Shown here: positions 43,323-52,079 of the stretch, piece by piece
Layout: every line of letters starts with the position of its first letter
Numbering within the stretch: the first letter of the stretch is position 1
Origin: Actinobacteria bacterium OK074
GTDB taxonomy: Bacteria > Actinomycetota > Actinomycetes > Streptomycetales > Streptomycetaceae
Direction of reading: 5' to 3'
Assembly: GCA_001298575.1 (NCBI GenBank)
Contig: LJCV01000099.1
Location: 1-64,000 of the forward strand
DNA length: 64,000 nt
Notes under the pieces: model-generated
What the model was told of the DNA's origin: nothing
Databases searched by the model: none
The model's input: only the letters and a program-made list of their open reading frames with translations
Translations under genes and position numbers: made by a program

Positions 43323-43702
43323 GCGCCACCTCCACCACCGGAGGAAAGCGTCGGGCCGGTCTTCGGAACACACCGTGCGGATCGTGGCCGCGGGGTGATT
43401 CCCCGCGCATGGCGATACATACGTATCCCCCTCCCCGTTGCGCGCCCTTGTGGGCGCACGCCCCATTGGAACCAGCCGCCGTGCGCGTTACAAGAAGGAA
43501 ACGGTAAAGAGCGGCAGCCGCCCGGGAAGGACGAACTGCCGCTCGGCCAGCCGCCGTTACGCCGCCGCCGTCACGAAACCCGGCACCGCCCGCGCACCGC
43601 CACCGCACGCCCTTCGCCGAACTCAAGGAGGCCAGGATGACCTGCGTGGTCGTCTCCAGCGGCACACACGACCCGTCGGCGACACGGGACACTGCGGACA
43701 GC
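43323..43702. other. Gene-poor junction with one possible small ORF
   Basis: 380 bases between the response regulator and the HNH gene. It contains a small palindrome ATACGTAT near 43417. A perfect AAGGAGG at 43625-43631 is five bases before an ATG at 43637, whose 147-codon frame runs antisense into the HNH gene until 44080. The peptide resembles nothing I know and may be the broken start of a lost gene. Confidence 0.4.
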
Positions 43703-45187
43703 TCACCGATATGTCTTCGGCGGACTCGCCGTCCACGCCCGGTCGAGGGAATCGTCCCAAGTGCCGTCACGGTCGAAACTCGCGGCCCGGCAGCCGCGGG
43801 ACATGGGGGCCGCAGCGCTGTGGCGCCAGGGAGCGTCACCAATCCGGGCTATGGCGTGGCCGCAATGCCGACAGGTCGTGTGCCCGGTCAACTCGTCATT
43901 CAGCCGCTCGAATTGCGCGGTACGGTCCGCGACTTCCTCTTTGATGCCCCGGAGCACGTCCTCCGCACTGGACATCCCCGCCGAACCGATGAGGTCGCGC
44001 ACGAGTGCCGCCGCCTCGATCGCGATGTCGGCCCGCCGTGCGGCCTCGACCAGGCTCTGCGCACCCTTGTTGGTGGGTGACTTGCGCACGGTCCGTTCCG
44101 CCAATTCAACCGACGGACGGCTCGACACCGCCGACTGGTCATGGCCGGCCTCGTGCTCCGTGTCTCCGTCTCTCAGGCGTCTGCGGGCCACTTCGAAGGC
44201 CCATGCCTCGGTGGACGCCTTCTTGGAAACGTTGAAGTGAGTGCTGGTCGCCGAGTCCATCACCGTATGGAACTCTTCCATCAGCGCTCCCCAGTGGTAG
44301 CCGCCGGCGAAGTCCTCCGGGCACCAGCCGTAGTGACGCACGAGTTCGTCACGGACCCGGTCGAAATGGCGCAGGCTCTTCCGCACCGGCCCGCGCGTCT
44401 CGATATGGAGGCCGACGTGTTCCGCCTTCGCCAGCATCTCCGGGTCCGCGCCTTCCCACTTCATGTGACCGTCGCGTTCACAGGCGTAGTCGACCCAGGA
44501 CCAGAACGCCTCGGCGTCGGCGACATCGGGCGCCTCGCGGTGATGGCGCGGACAGAGGAGGGCGAAGTTGCGCACGTCGTTGGAACCGCCGAGCGACTCC
44601 GGGACCACATGGGCCCTCTCCACCGGCGCCTGCCAGCAGATCAGGCAGATCGGCTCGTCGAGACCGAGATAGTCGGCGATGGCCCGGACCGGGGGTCTGG
44701 ACCGACGCCGGTCAGGACTGCTGTCCCGGTTGCGTACGCGTAACTCGCGGTGGTCGTAGGAGTGTTCACGGTCGGGGTCTCGTACGTTGAGGACGTCGGG
44801 GATGTCCTCGCGTTGCGGCTCGGGGTTCCGCACGTGGTAGAGCGGTGTACTGATCTCCGTGAGATACGGGCCGAGAAACCCCAGCAGGAACTCGCGGATG
44901 ATTTCCAGGGCGTCGGCGTCGTAGCCACCGGCGGCGTTGCGGTGCCCCTGGATGTCGAGATAGACGTAACGCGGGGCGCCAGGGCTTGTCGCTGCTGCCT
45001 TTTTGAGGACCGAAAAGAGGCGGGTGGCGCACTTGGTGAAGTCCTCTTCGACCCGCATGTCGTGATAGAGCGCGATGCCCTTCGGCTTCGCATCGGCTTC
45101 CGGCCGCTCGGAAGGGGCTGCGTTCCGAGTCGTGGCCTCGGGGCGGGAAGGCCGAGCCGTTGCCGGTTTCTGCTGGTTGTCGTTCAT
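43703..45187 (-). CDS. HNH-motif protein with C-terminal zinc knuckle
   Basis: 494 residues. A disordered N-terminus leads to a domain with GIALYHDMRVEEDFTKCATRLFSVLKKA. The HNH nuclease-like centre at about residues 185-225 is CLICWQAPVERAHVVPESLGGSNDVRNFALLCPRHH. A helical middle follows, and a C-terminal CRHCGHAI knuckle. It could be a nuclease or defence-type protein, but I recognise no named system. It starts at the ATG at 45187. It lies 230 bases from tRNA-Leu, a common integration locus, and looks accessory. Confidence 0.75.
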   Translation of the reverse strand: MNDNQQKPATARPSRPEATTRNAAPSERPEADAKPKGIALYHDMRVEEDFTKCATRLFSVLKKAAATSPGAPRYVYLDIQGHRNAAGGYDADALEIIREFLLGFLGPYLTEISTPLYHVRNPEPQREDIPDVLNVRDPDREHSYDHRELRVRNRDSSPDRRRSRPPVRAIADYLGLDEPICLICWQAPVERAHVVPESLGGSNDVRNFALLCPRHHREAPDVADAEAFWSWVDYACERDGHMKWEGADPEMLAKAEHVGLHIETRGPVRKSLRHFDRVRDELVRHYGWCPEDFAGGYHWGALMEEFHTVMDSATSTHFNVSKKASTEAWAFEVARRRLRDGDTEHEAGHDQSAVSSRPSVELAERTVRKSPTNKGAQSLVEAARRADIAIEAAALVRDLIGSAGMSSAEDVLRGIKEEVADRTAQFERLNDELTGHTTCRHCGHAIARIGDAPWRHSAAAPMSRGCRAASFDRDGTWDDSLDRAWTASPPKTYR

Positions 45188-45392
45188 GGGCGGCACGCTA
45201 GCCGCCGCCTCTGACAATCGGCGGCGGGAGCGGCTCGGGGACCTCTGGGCGGAGCGACGAAGCCGCCCGCGCCGACCGCTTCGAACACCGGCCACAGCGA
45301 TCTGTCGCCCCCGGTCTGCCCTGCCCTGCCCTGGGGATCCACTCGGCCGTCGGGCACATGGTTGATCACGCCGCAGCCCCGAAACGCAGAAA

Positions 45393-45411
45393 ACCCCACG
45401 TGAAGTGGGGT
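45393..45411 (-). terminator. tRNA-Leu terminator
   Basis: ACCCCAC/GTGGGGT stem (45393-45399 and 45405-45411) with a five-base loop, just downstream of the tRNA on its strand and followed by a short T-rich run TTTTCT: a classical intrinsic terminator. Confidence 0.85.
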
Positions 45412-45417
45412 CTCAGC

Positions 45418-45505
45418 TGGTGTCCGAGGGGGGACTTGAACCCCCACGCCCGTTAAAGGGCACTAGCACCTCAAGCTAGCGCGTCTGCCATTCCGCCACC
45501 CGGAC
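45418..45505 (-). tRNA. tRNA-Leu (anticodon GAG)
   Basis: Long-variable-arm class II tRNA on the minus strand. The acceptor stem is GTCCGGG with CTCGGAC (one G-U pair). The anticodon stem is CTAGC/GCTAG around loop TTGAGGT, giving GAG. The variable arm is TGCCC...GGGCG and the T-loop GTTCAAGTC. The CCA end is encoded (45418-45420). It reads CUC/CUU leucine codons. Confidence 0.97.
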
Positions 45506-45746
45506 AAGGTGTTTGTCGCGTGGGTTCTCCCCGCGGCGACGAGGGAAACATTACCAGGCTTTCGAAGGCCGCCGATCACGCCCCGTTCCCGCCCCGGCCC
45601 TGCGTGAACGGTGTGTGACGGACCCAGCCCCGTCTTGGGGCGGGGCCGGTCGCGGAGAGAGGATGAGGGGGGACCGTCGGCGAGGACCGGCACCCCGACG
45701 GCGCCGGAACCACCGGGACCATCGGCACGACATGGGAGGCAGCAGC

Positions 45747-47072
45747 GTGAGCGAGACGGACACGGCCAGGCACGTCACGGGTGAGGACGAGGTCGTGGAC
45801 CTCTGCCGTGAGCTGATCCAGATCGACACCAGCAACTACGGCGACCACTCGGGCCCCGGCGAACGCAAGGCCGCCGAGTACGTCGCCGAGAAGCTCGCCG
45901 AGGTCGGCCTCGACCCGAAGATCTTCGAGTCGCACCCGGGCCGCGCCTCCACCGTGGCGCGCATCGCGGGCGAGGACCCCTCCCGGCCCGCGCTGCTCAT
46001 CCACGGCCACACCGACGTCGTACCGGCCAACGCCGACGACTGGACCCACCACCCCTTCTCCGGCGAGGTCACCGACGGCTGTGTGTGGGGGCGCGGCGCC
46101 GTCGACATGAAGGACATGGACGCCATGACCCTCGCCGTCGTACGGGACCGGCTGCGCTCCGGGCGCAGGCCGCCGCGCGACATCGTGCTCGCCTTCCTCG
46201 CCGACGAGGAGGCCGGCGGTACGTACGGCGCCCGCTACCTCGTCGACAACCACCCCGACCTGTTCGAGGGCGTCACCGAGGCGATCAGCGAGGTCGGCGG
46301 GTTCTCGTTCACGGTGAACGAGCAGCGGCGGCTCTACCTGATCCAGACGGCCGAGAAGGGCATGCACTGGATGAAGCTGACCGTGGCCGGCACCGCCGGG
46401 CACGGGTCGATGATCCACCGGGACAACGCGATCACCGAACTCTCCGAGGCCGTCGCCCGACTGGGCCGCCACACGTTCCCGGTCCGCGTCACCAAGACCA
46501 CCCGGGCCTTCCTCGACGAACTCGGCGACGCGCTCGGCACCGAGCTCGACCCGGAGAACATGGAGGGGACCCTCGCCAAGCTCGGCGGCATCGCCAAGCT
46601 CATCGGCGCCACCCTCAGCAACACCGCCAACCCGACGCAGCTGAACGCTGGTTACAAGGTCAACGTCATCCCCGGCGAGGCCACCGCGAACGTCGACGGC
46701 CGTTTCCTGCCCGGCTTCGAGGAGGAGTTCCTCGCCGACGTCCGGCGGGTCCTCGGCCCGAAGGTCGAGATCTCGGACGTGCACTCCGACAAGGCCCTGG
46801 AGACCTCCTTCGACGGCGCCCTCGTGGACGCCATGCAGTCCGCGCTGCTCGCCGAGGACCCGACCGCGAAGGCGGTCCCCTACATGCTCTCCGGCGGCAC
46901 GGACGCCAAGTCCTTCGACGACCTCGGCATCCGCGGCTTCGGCTTCGCGCCGCTGAAGCTGCCGCCGGAGCTGGACTTCGCGGGCATGTTCCACGGCGTC
47001 GACGAGCGGGTGCCGGTGGAGGGACTCCAGTTCGGGGTGCGCGTGCTCGACCGGTTCATCGACGCGTCGTGA
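45747..47072 (+). CDS. M20-family metallopeptidase/deacylase
   Basis: 441-residue dinuclear zinc peptidase. Metal ligands appear in LLIHGHTDVVPAN, WGRGAVDMKDMDAM and FLADEEAGGTYGARYLV (catalytic EE). The dimerisation domain is marked by TVAGTAGHGSMIHRDNAI and the last ligand His is in FHGVDERVPVEGL. It belongs to the ArgE/DapE/CPG2-like M20 group that Streptomyces genomes carry near the chaplin locus. I start at the GTG at 45747, six bases after GGGAGGC. The substrate is likely a small peptide or acyl amino acid. Confidence 0.93.
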   Translation: MSETDTARHVTGEDEVVDLCRELIQIDTSNYGDHSGPGERKAAEYVAEKLAEVGLDPKIFESHPGRASTVARIAGEDPSRPALLIHGHTDVVPANADDWTHHPFSGEVTDGCVWGRGAVDMKDMDAMTLAVVRDRLRSGRRPPRDIVLAFLADEEAGGTYGARYLVDNHPDLFEGVTEAISEVGGFSFTVNEQRRLYLIQTAEKGMHWMKLTVAGTAGHGSMIHRDNAITELSEAVARLGRHTFPVRVTKTTRAFLDELGDALGTELDPENMEGTLAKLGGIAKLIGATLSNTANPTQLNAGYKVNVIPGEATANVDGRFLPGFEEEFLADVRRVLGPKVEISDVHSDKALETSFDGALVDAMQSALLAEDPTAKAVPYMLSGGTDAKSFDDLGIRGFGFAPLKLPPELDFAGMFHGVDERVPVEGLQFGVRVLDRFIDAS

Positions 47073-47180
47073 GAGTCGTGACGGTGGCGACGGTCGTGAT
47101 GACAGGGCGACCAGGGTTGACGCCGGTATTCGGCCGTGCGTGCGGAGGTCGCCCGGGTCGGGTGAATGCGACCATAAGCT

Positions 47181-47208
47181 CGTAGCTCCAATACTCCCTC
47201 CTCGTTAC
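47181..47208 (+). promoter_or_regulatory. Candidate sigma-BldN promoter of chpH
   Basis: CGTAGC (47181-47186), 16-base spacer, CGTTAC (47203-47208). This resembles the CGTAAC / CGTT elements I recall for BldN-dependent chaplin promoters. It is about 50 bases upstream of the chaplin start. Confidence 0.5.
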
Positions 47209-47256
47209 AGGTGGTGCGGTCCGCAGCTGGGATCGCATTGCCAACAAGGAGGAATA

Positions 47257-47490
47257 ATGATCAAGAAGGTCGTCGCTGCTGCGGCTGCCACCGGTGGTCT
47301 GGTTCTCGCGGGTGCGGGCCTGGCCGTCGCCGACGCTGGTGCCCAGGGTGCTGCGGTGCAGTCCCCGGGCGTCGTGTCCGGCAACGTCATCCAGGTGCCC
47401 GTTCACGTCCCGGTGAACGTGTGCGGCAACACGATCTCGGTGATCGGGCTGCTGAACCCCGCCTTCGGCAACACCTGCATCAACAAGTGA
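47257..47490 (+). CDS. chpH: Short chaplin
   Basis: 77-residue secreted, self-assembling surface protein. A signal peptide (KKVVAAAAATGGLVLAGAGLAVADA) precedes one chaplin domain with the two conserved Cys (NVCGN and FGNTC), which form a disulfide. Short chaplins assemble into amyloid fibrils that lower surface tension and coat aerial hyphae. It has a strong AAGGAGG site and a candidate BldN promoter. Named chpH from its position beside a long chaplin; other short chaplins look similar. Confidence 0.95.
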   Translation: MIKKVVAAAAATGGLVLAGAGLAVADAGAQGAAVQSPGVVSGNVIQVPVHVPVNVCGNTISVIGLLNPAFGNTCINK

Positions 47491-47527
47491 CGTTGTGCTG
47501 CCTCGCCCCATGAGGGGCTGAGCCCGC

Positions 47528-47562
47528 CGGCCCCGGAGCGCGCGCCATGCGCCCCGGGGCCG
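47528..47562. terminator. Terminator hairpin after short chaplin
   Basis: 9-bp stem CGGCCCCGG/CCGGGGCCG (47528-47536 and 47554-47562) whose 17-base loop can fold further. Confidence 0.65.
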
Positions 47563-47681
47563 ACGGTCTTTCCGCGCCCGTCCCGTCCTGCCGCACGCGC
47601 GCGGCCGGGCCGCCGGGCGCACTCCTGGAAGGTCTCGCACGACAGGTCCCACACGATGTCGAAAGCAGGGGGAATTCAGCA

Positions 47682-48605
47682 ATGCGACAGGTCACCCGCA
47701 AGGGCCTGATGACCATGGCGGCGGCCACCGGCGTCCTCGCCGTCGGCAGCGGCTCCGCGTACGCCGACGCCCGCGCCCACGGCACCGCGACCGGCTCGCC
47801 CGGCGTACTGGCGGGCAACACGGTGCAGGCGCCGGTGCACGCGCCGGTGAACGCCTGCGGCAACACCGTGAACGTGATCGGACTGCTCAACCCGGCCGTG
47901 GGCAACAGCTGCGGCAACAGTAAGAACAACGGCGGCGGCCATGGCGGCGGAAGCCATGGCGGCGGCGGTTACGGCAGCGGTTACGGCAGCCACGGAGGTG
48001 GCGGGCACAGCGGTGGTCACGGTGGTGGCTACGGCGGTGGCGGCGGTGGTTCGCACGCCGGTGGGCACAGCGGTGGCTCGGCCGGGGTCGGGTCCGGCAA
48101 CCACGTCGAGGTGCCGGTCGACGTCCCGGTGAACATCTGCGGCAACACCGTCGACGTCGGCGGCCTCGGCAACGGCGCCTACGGCAACGACTGCGGCACC
48201 ACCCCGGGCGGCGGCCACCACACCACCCCGCCCGGCGGCCACGGCACCACACCCCCCGGCGGCGGTCACGGCACGACCCCGCCCGGCGGCGGCCACACCA
48301 CGCCCCCCGGCGGTGGTCACACCACACCTCCGGGCGGCGGCAGCGGCAGCGTCCCGCCCGGCGGGGGCAGCGGCGGGACCACGCCTCCCGGGCACCCGGG
48401 CGGCGGCAGCGGGGGCAGCGGTGGCGGTGGCGGCACGGTCCCGGTGGTGAACCACCCCGGCGGCCACTCCGTCACCCAGCCGCAGGGCACCGGTCAGCTG
48501 GCCCGGACCGGCAGCGACGTACCGGTGGGCGTCCTCGTCCCGGCGGGCGCGGTGGCCCTGCTCGGGGGCGCGCTGCTCTACCGCAGGGCGCGCACGGCGG
48601 CGTAA
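47682..48605 (+). CDS. chpC: Long chaplin with sortase anchor
   Basis: 307 residues. A signal peptide comes first, then chaplin domain 1 (VNACGN...VGNSCGN). A Gly/His/Ser-rich linker of about 50 residues leads to chaplin domain 2 (VNICGN...YGNDCGT). A long Pro/Gly/Thr tract (TTPPGGG units) follows. The C-terminal cell-wall signal LARTG is followed by a hydrophobic helix and RRARTAA. Long chaplins are attached to peptidoglycan by sortase E and nucleate the fibre layer of short chaplins. The order next to a short chaplin matches chpC-chpH. A hairpin terminator follows at 48712. Confidence 0.95.
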   Translation: MRQVTRKGLMTMAAATGVLAVGSGSAYADARAHGTATGSPGVLAGNTVQAPVHAPVNACGNTVNVIGLLNPAVGNSCGNSKNNGGGHGGGSHGGGGYGSGYGSHGGGGHSGGHGGGYGGGGGGSHAGGHSGGSAGVGSGNHVEVPVDVPVNICGNTVDVGGLGNGAYGNDCGTTPGGGHHTTPPGGHGTTPPGGGHGTTPPGGGHTTPPGGGHTTPPGGGSGSVPPGGGSGGTTPPGHPGGGSGGSGGGGGTVPVVNHPGGHSVTQPQGTGQLARTGSDVPVGVLVPAGAVALLGGALLYRRARTAA

Positions 48606-48711
48606 CGCTCCGTGCCGTCCCGGCGGGACCCGGCCCGGCAGGCCGTGTTCCGCCGTCCATCGCCGTGTCACGCGGCCCGCGGACTCCGCGGACCGGCGCA
48701 CGCGGTCATCG

Positions 48712-48749
48712 AACGGAAGGGGTCCCGCCCACGCGGGGCCCGTTCCGTT
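48712..48749. terminator. Terminator after long chaplin
   Basis: 17-bp stem with two non-Watson-Crick positions (48712-48728 with 48733-48749), loop CCAC, between convergent genes. Confidence 0.8.
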
Positions 48750-48776
48750 TCGGCCGCGTTTTTGGCCTTTTCCCGC

Positions 48777-48965
48777 TCACCAGGTGGCCCGCACCTGACG
48801 AATGATCCGGCGGCGCAACCGCACCCTGCGGCTGCCGTCCCGGAGCAGACTCAGGCGGTCCAACTCCCAATGTCCGTACTCGGCATGGTCTGTCAGCAGA
48901 CGAGTGGCGTCCTTGCGGGAGACCCCGCGCGGTACGTACACGTCGACAAATTCGTATTCCGGCAT
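48777..48965 (-). CDS. DUF5703 family small protein
   Basis: 62 residues, MPEYEFVDVYVPRGVSRKDATRLLTDHAEYGHWELDRLSLLRDGSRRVRLRRRIIR in form (split here by description): acidic/aromatic start, Arg-rich end. This is the form of the actinobacterial DUF5703 family; function unknown. It converges on the chaplin gene and is divergent from the acidic protein gene at 49.0 kb. Confidence 0.82.
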   Translation of the reverse strand: MPEYEFVDVYVPRGVSRKDATRLLTDHAEYGHWELDRLSLLRDGSRRVRLRRRIIRQVRATW

Positions 48966-49013
48966 CGGTATCTATTGTGCGGGCTGGGGCCCGGTACGGA
49001 TAGCGTCTGCACT

Positions 49014-49733
49014 ATGTCTGATGCTGCGCAGCCCACGGCTGCCGAGGTACGTGCCGCCGCCGAGGCGGTCAAGACCGCGCTCGACCGCCACCTGGCCGCG
49101 GTCGAGGGCAGGCCGGGGGAGAACGCCCAGTCCGTCAACGAGGCGTTCAACGAACTGGCCGCGGCGGCCGAGGTCTACGACGAACTTCTCTACGAGCGCT
49201 ACGACGAGGTCACGCCCTTCGACATCCCGGGCTCCGTCCCGCCGTACACGGGCCCGGAGGAGCCGGACGCCATCAGCGTCCTGATCCGCCGGGACTACAT
49301 CGTCGCGGAGCCGCAGCGGCTGCTGGCACAGGCACAGCGGGTGGAGGACGCGGAGGGCGAGGAGGTCGCCGGGCGCGGCACCGGCGAGGCGAGCGGCACG
49401 GTACGCGCGCTGGACATCGTCTTCGGCGAGTTCGAACCGGACGAGATCGCCTCCCGGCACAAGGAGTTCGGCCTGGAGGAGGGCGACTCCACCCTGTGGG
49501 TGACGGCGCTGGACGAGCCCGCGGAGGCGGGGGAGTGGCTGGAAACCCCCTTCGAACAGCCCGACCCCAAACGGGTCGTGTGCCGCTTCGACGCCAGCGC
49601 GGTCTTCGACGAGGAGACGGAGGACGAGGAGACGGAGGACGAGGACCTGACGGACGAGGACCTCGGCCAGGACCCCGAACTGGACCCGGTCCTGGACGAC
49701 GAGGACCTGGAACCCCTGGACGCGGACCGCTAG
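49014..49733 (+). CDS. Conserved acidic protein of unknown function
   Basis: 239 residues. The N-terminal helical part (EVRAAAEAVKTALDRHLAAVEG ... AFNELAAAAEVYDELLYERYDEVTPFDIPG) leads to a mixed domain with SVLIRRDYIVAEPQRLLAQAQR. The C-terminus is a long run of Glu and Asp (EETEDEETEDEDLTDEDLG). No signal or membrane segment. I recognise it only as a Streptomyces-conserved hypothetical in the chaplin/mshC neighbourhood. Confidence 0.8.
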   Translation: MSDAAQPTAAEVRAAAEAVKTALDRHLAAVEGRPGENAQSVNEAFNELAAAAEVYDELLYERYDEVTPFDIPGSVPPYTGPEEPDAISVLIRRDYIVAEPQRLLAQAQRVEDAEGEEVAGRGTGEASGTVRALDIVFGEFEPDEIASRHKEFGLEEGDSTLWVTALDEPAEAGEWLETPFEQPDPKRVVCRFDASAVFDEETEDEETEDEDLTDEDLGQDPELDPVLDDEDLEPLDADR

Positions 49734-49841
49734 GGCCTGCCGGCGGCTTCGGGCCGCTGAACGGGGGCGCCCAGCGGTCGGGCGGGTTCCGCGGAGTGGC
49801 GGTCGTCGGCACCCCGGCGCCCGCCGTCTCCATGTGAACCC

Positions 49842-52079
49842 TCAACTCCCCGCCGGCACCTGCCCCTTCAGCAGCCCCGGCAGCCGTGTCGTACGCGGCT
49901 TCGCCTCGACCTCGGCCACGGCGCGGGGCAACGCCTGCTCCACCCCGTGGACCACCGACAGATGGCGCTCGGCGCGTCCGAACGCCGTGTACACCCACGG
50001 GCGGCTGAGCGACTGTGCCGCGTCCCCGGGCAGCACCACCACCGCCGCGGGCCACCGGCCGCCCACCGCCTGGTGCGCGGTCAGCGCCCACCCGTGCCGC
50101 ACGGCGTGCTCCACCCGCTCCTTCGGTACGACGACGGAGGCGCCCGAGCACTCCAGGTGCAGCCCCTCCTCGTCCGCCTTCAGCACCCGGCCGGGCAGCG
50201 TGCGGCCGGGCACGGGCGCGTAGGCGATCCGGTCGCCGGGGTCGAAGCCGCCGAACCGGCCGGGCCCCGGGTTGAGCCGCTCCTTCAGGGCCGTGTTGAG
50301 CACGCGCGTGCCCGCCGCCCCGCCGTGCCCCACCGTGATCACCTGGGTGTCCTCCGGGGGCACCCCGAACGCGCGCGGCACCGAGTCGGCGACCAGCTGC
50401 ACGGTCCGGTGCACCGCCTCCCCGGCGTCCCGCACCGGCACGATCACGACCTCTTTGCCGGGCGCCGCCACCTGGTTCAGCTCACCCACGCCGATCCCCG
50501 AGACCAGCTCGCCGATCGGTCCGGGATCCATCTCCCGCGAGGCGATCCGCGGACAGACCTTGGCCGCCAGCAGATCGGCGAAGACCCGCCCGGGCCCCGC
50601 CGACCACAGCACCGCCGGGTCCCCGCTCAGCACCAGCCGGGCCCCGTCGGGCAGCGACTCGGCCAGCAGCGCGGCCGTCTCGACGTCCAGCTGGGACGCG
50701 TCGTGGACGACGAGGAGGCCGAGGTCGAGCGCCCCCTCCCGGTCCCGCCCGGGCCCCTCGGCCCCTGACAGCAGCCCCGCCACCGTGGCGACGCCACCCT
50801 CCTCCGGTCCACCGAGCCGGGCCGCGAACCCGTCCCTGCCGCTCGGCGCGTGCGTGGCCGCCCAGGCCCGTACCCCGAGTCCGGCCGCCGCGCGCAGCAG
50901 CGCGGCGGTGTCCGCGCGGGACGCCTCCCCGCCGGTGTGCAGCACCAGACCGTGCCCGGCGACGGCCCGGATCAGCTCCCCGGCGGACCCACCGGCCGCC
51001 GACGCGGCCGACTCCCAGGCACTCGCCTCCGGCGAACCGCCTTCCTTCGGAAGGGAGTTCACGACCCGGGCGAGCCCGTCGGCGAGACTCTCCTCCGCGA
51101 GCGCGTACCGTTCGAGCCCGATCAGCACCCGGACGGGGACTTCCGTGTCCTCCTCGGCGTCCTCCGACCGGGCGTCCGCGGTGGGAGGGTCGGCCGGGGT
51201 GCCCGTGTCGACCGGATCCCGGAAGACCAGCACCTCGCCCTCCGCGATGGCGCTCTCCACGGCCTCGTCCGGCTCCGGCACCGAACGCTGTGCCAGCGCC
51301 GTGGCGAGCGCGGAAGCCTCCAGGGCGGTGTGCCCGGCGAGCGCGGCCTGTTCCAGGAGCCACACGGCGACGGCCCGCCCGCGCCGCTCGTCGTCCGGCC
51401 CGCACGCGGCGCCCAGCAGCGCCCGCGCGAACCCGTCGGCCTGCTCGGGCCGCACCCCGGGCACCCGCAGCAGCTGCCAGGGGTCCTCCCGCAGCAGTAC
51501 GTCCCCGCCGTCCCCGAGCGCGACGGCGACCTGTGGCGCGAGCGTGTCCGGGGCCCCGCCCTCGGCGAGCACGGCCCGCACGGCGTCGACGGTCCCGGCG
51601 TCCGGCGCGGCGGCATCCGCAGCCGCCACGGGCTGTGGCGGCCGTACGGCGGCGGGCTCGGGCGCGGGCCGCGGCACGACCGGCTCCCGGACGGCCCGGG
51701 GGACGACGGCCGGCTTGGCCCCGCTCTCCACCGCCCGCACCGCGGCGAGCAGTTCGGCGGCGGTCCCGCTGAGCTTGGCCCCGCTCTCGACGGCCTGCTT
51801 CTCCGCCTTCCGCCGCTCGATCCGCTCCCGCTCGACCTTCTGCGCGGCCAACTCGGCCGCAGCCTCGGAGAGTTGGGCGGGACTCTCCCCGGTGGTCTCT
51901 CCGGTGGTCTCCCCAGCGGTCCCACCCGCGGTCTCGCCCGCGGAGTCGCCGCCCTCTGCTTCGGTCTCCGCTTCGCTCTTTGTTTCGCTCTCCGCTTCGG
52001 TCGCCGAGAGCCGTCCCGCGGGCTCCTCGGCGGCGGTGCCGGAGGTCTCCTGGGCCTGGGTCTCGGACTCCGTCGTCAC
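49842..52079 (-). CDS. RecD-like helicase-fold protein with degenerate Walker A
   Basis: 745 residues. A Glu/Thr/Ala-rich disordered N-terminus (residues 1-110) leads to helix-hairpin-helix segments (WQLLRVPGVRPEQADGFARALLG) and then a RecD2-like helicase core. At the Walker A position the sequence is LVLHTGGEASRADTAALL, lacking the GKT/S lysine. Walker B is LGLLVVHDASQLD. The C-terminal GWALTAHQAVGGRWPAAVVVLPG replaces the canonical SF1 motif, which would have QG-SE. I infer loss of ATPase activity. It starts at a GTG overlapping the aldo/keto reductase stop (GTGA), so the two are translationally coupled. Confidence 0.82.
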   Translation of the reverse strand: MTTESETQAQETSGTAAEEPAGRLSATEAESETKSEAETEAEGGDSAGETAGGTAGETTGETTGESPAQLSEAAAELAAQKVERERIERRKAEKQAVESGAKLSGTAAELLAAVRAVESGAKPAVVPRAVREPVVPRPAPEPAAVRPPQPVAAADAAAPDAGTVDAVRAVLAEGGAPDTLAPQVAVALGDGGDVLLREDPWQLLRVPGVRPEQADGFARALLGAACGPDDERRGRAVAVWLLEQAALAGHTALEASALATALAQRSVPEPDEAVESAIAEGEVLVFRDPVDTGTPADPPTADARSEDAEEDTEVPVRVLIGLERYALAEESLADGLARVVNSLPKEGGSPEASAWESAASAAGGSAGELIRAVAGHGLVLHTGGEASRADTAALLRAAAGLGVRAWAATHAPSGRDGFAARLGGPEEGGVATVAGLLSGAEGPGRDREGALDLGLLVVHDASQLDVETAALLAESLPDGARLVLSGDPAVLWSAGPGRVFADLLAAKVCPRIASREMDPGPIGELVSGIGVGELNQVAAPGKEVVIVPVRDAGEAVHRTVQLVADSVPRAFGVPPEDTQVITVGHGGAAGTRVLNTALKERLNPGPGRFGGFDPGDRIAYAPVPGRTLPGRVLKADEEGLHLECSGASVVVPKERVEHAVRHGWALTAHQAVGGRWPAAVVVLPGDAAQSLSRPWVYTAFGRAERHLSVVHGVEQALPRAVAEVEAKPRTTRLPGLLKGQVPAGS

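Noticed and set aside
43637..44080. 147-codon frame with a perfect Shine-Dalgarno, antisense to the HNH gene end
   Set aside because: No recognisable domain, and most of it overlaps a better supported gene; kept only as a remark on the junction.
45466..45482. CCTCAAGCTAGC resembling half of a SoxR-type box, with soxR in the window
   Set aside because: It is the anticodon arm of tRNA-Leu, fully explained by tRNA structure.
47941..48440. Low-complexity GGC/CAC-rich tract as a satellite or CRISPR-like array
   Set aside because: It is the Gly/His and Pro/Gly linker coding sequence of the long chaplin; there are no spacers or regular repeats.
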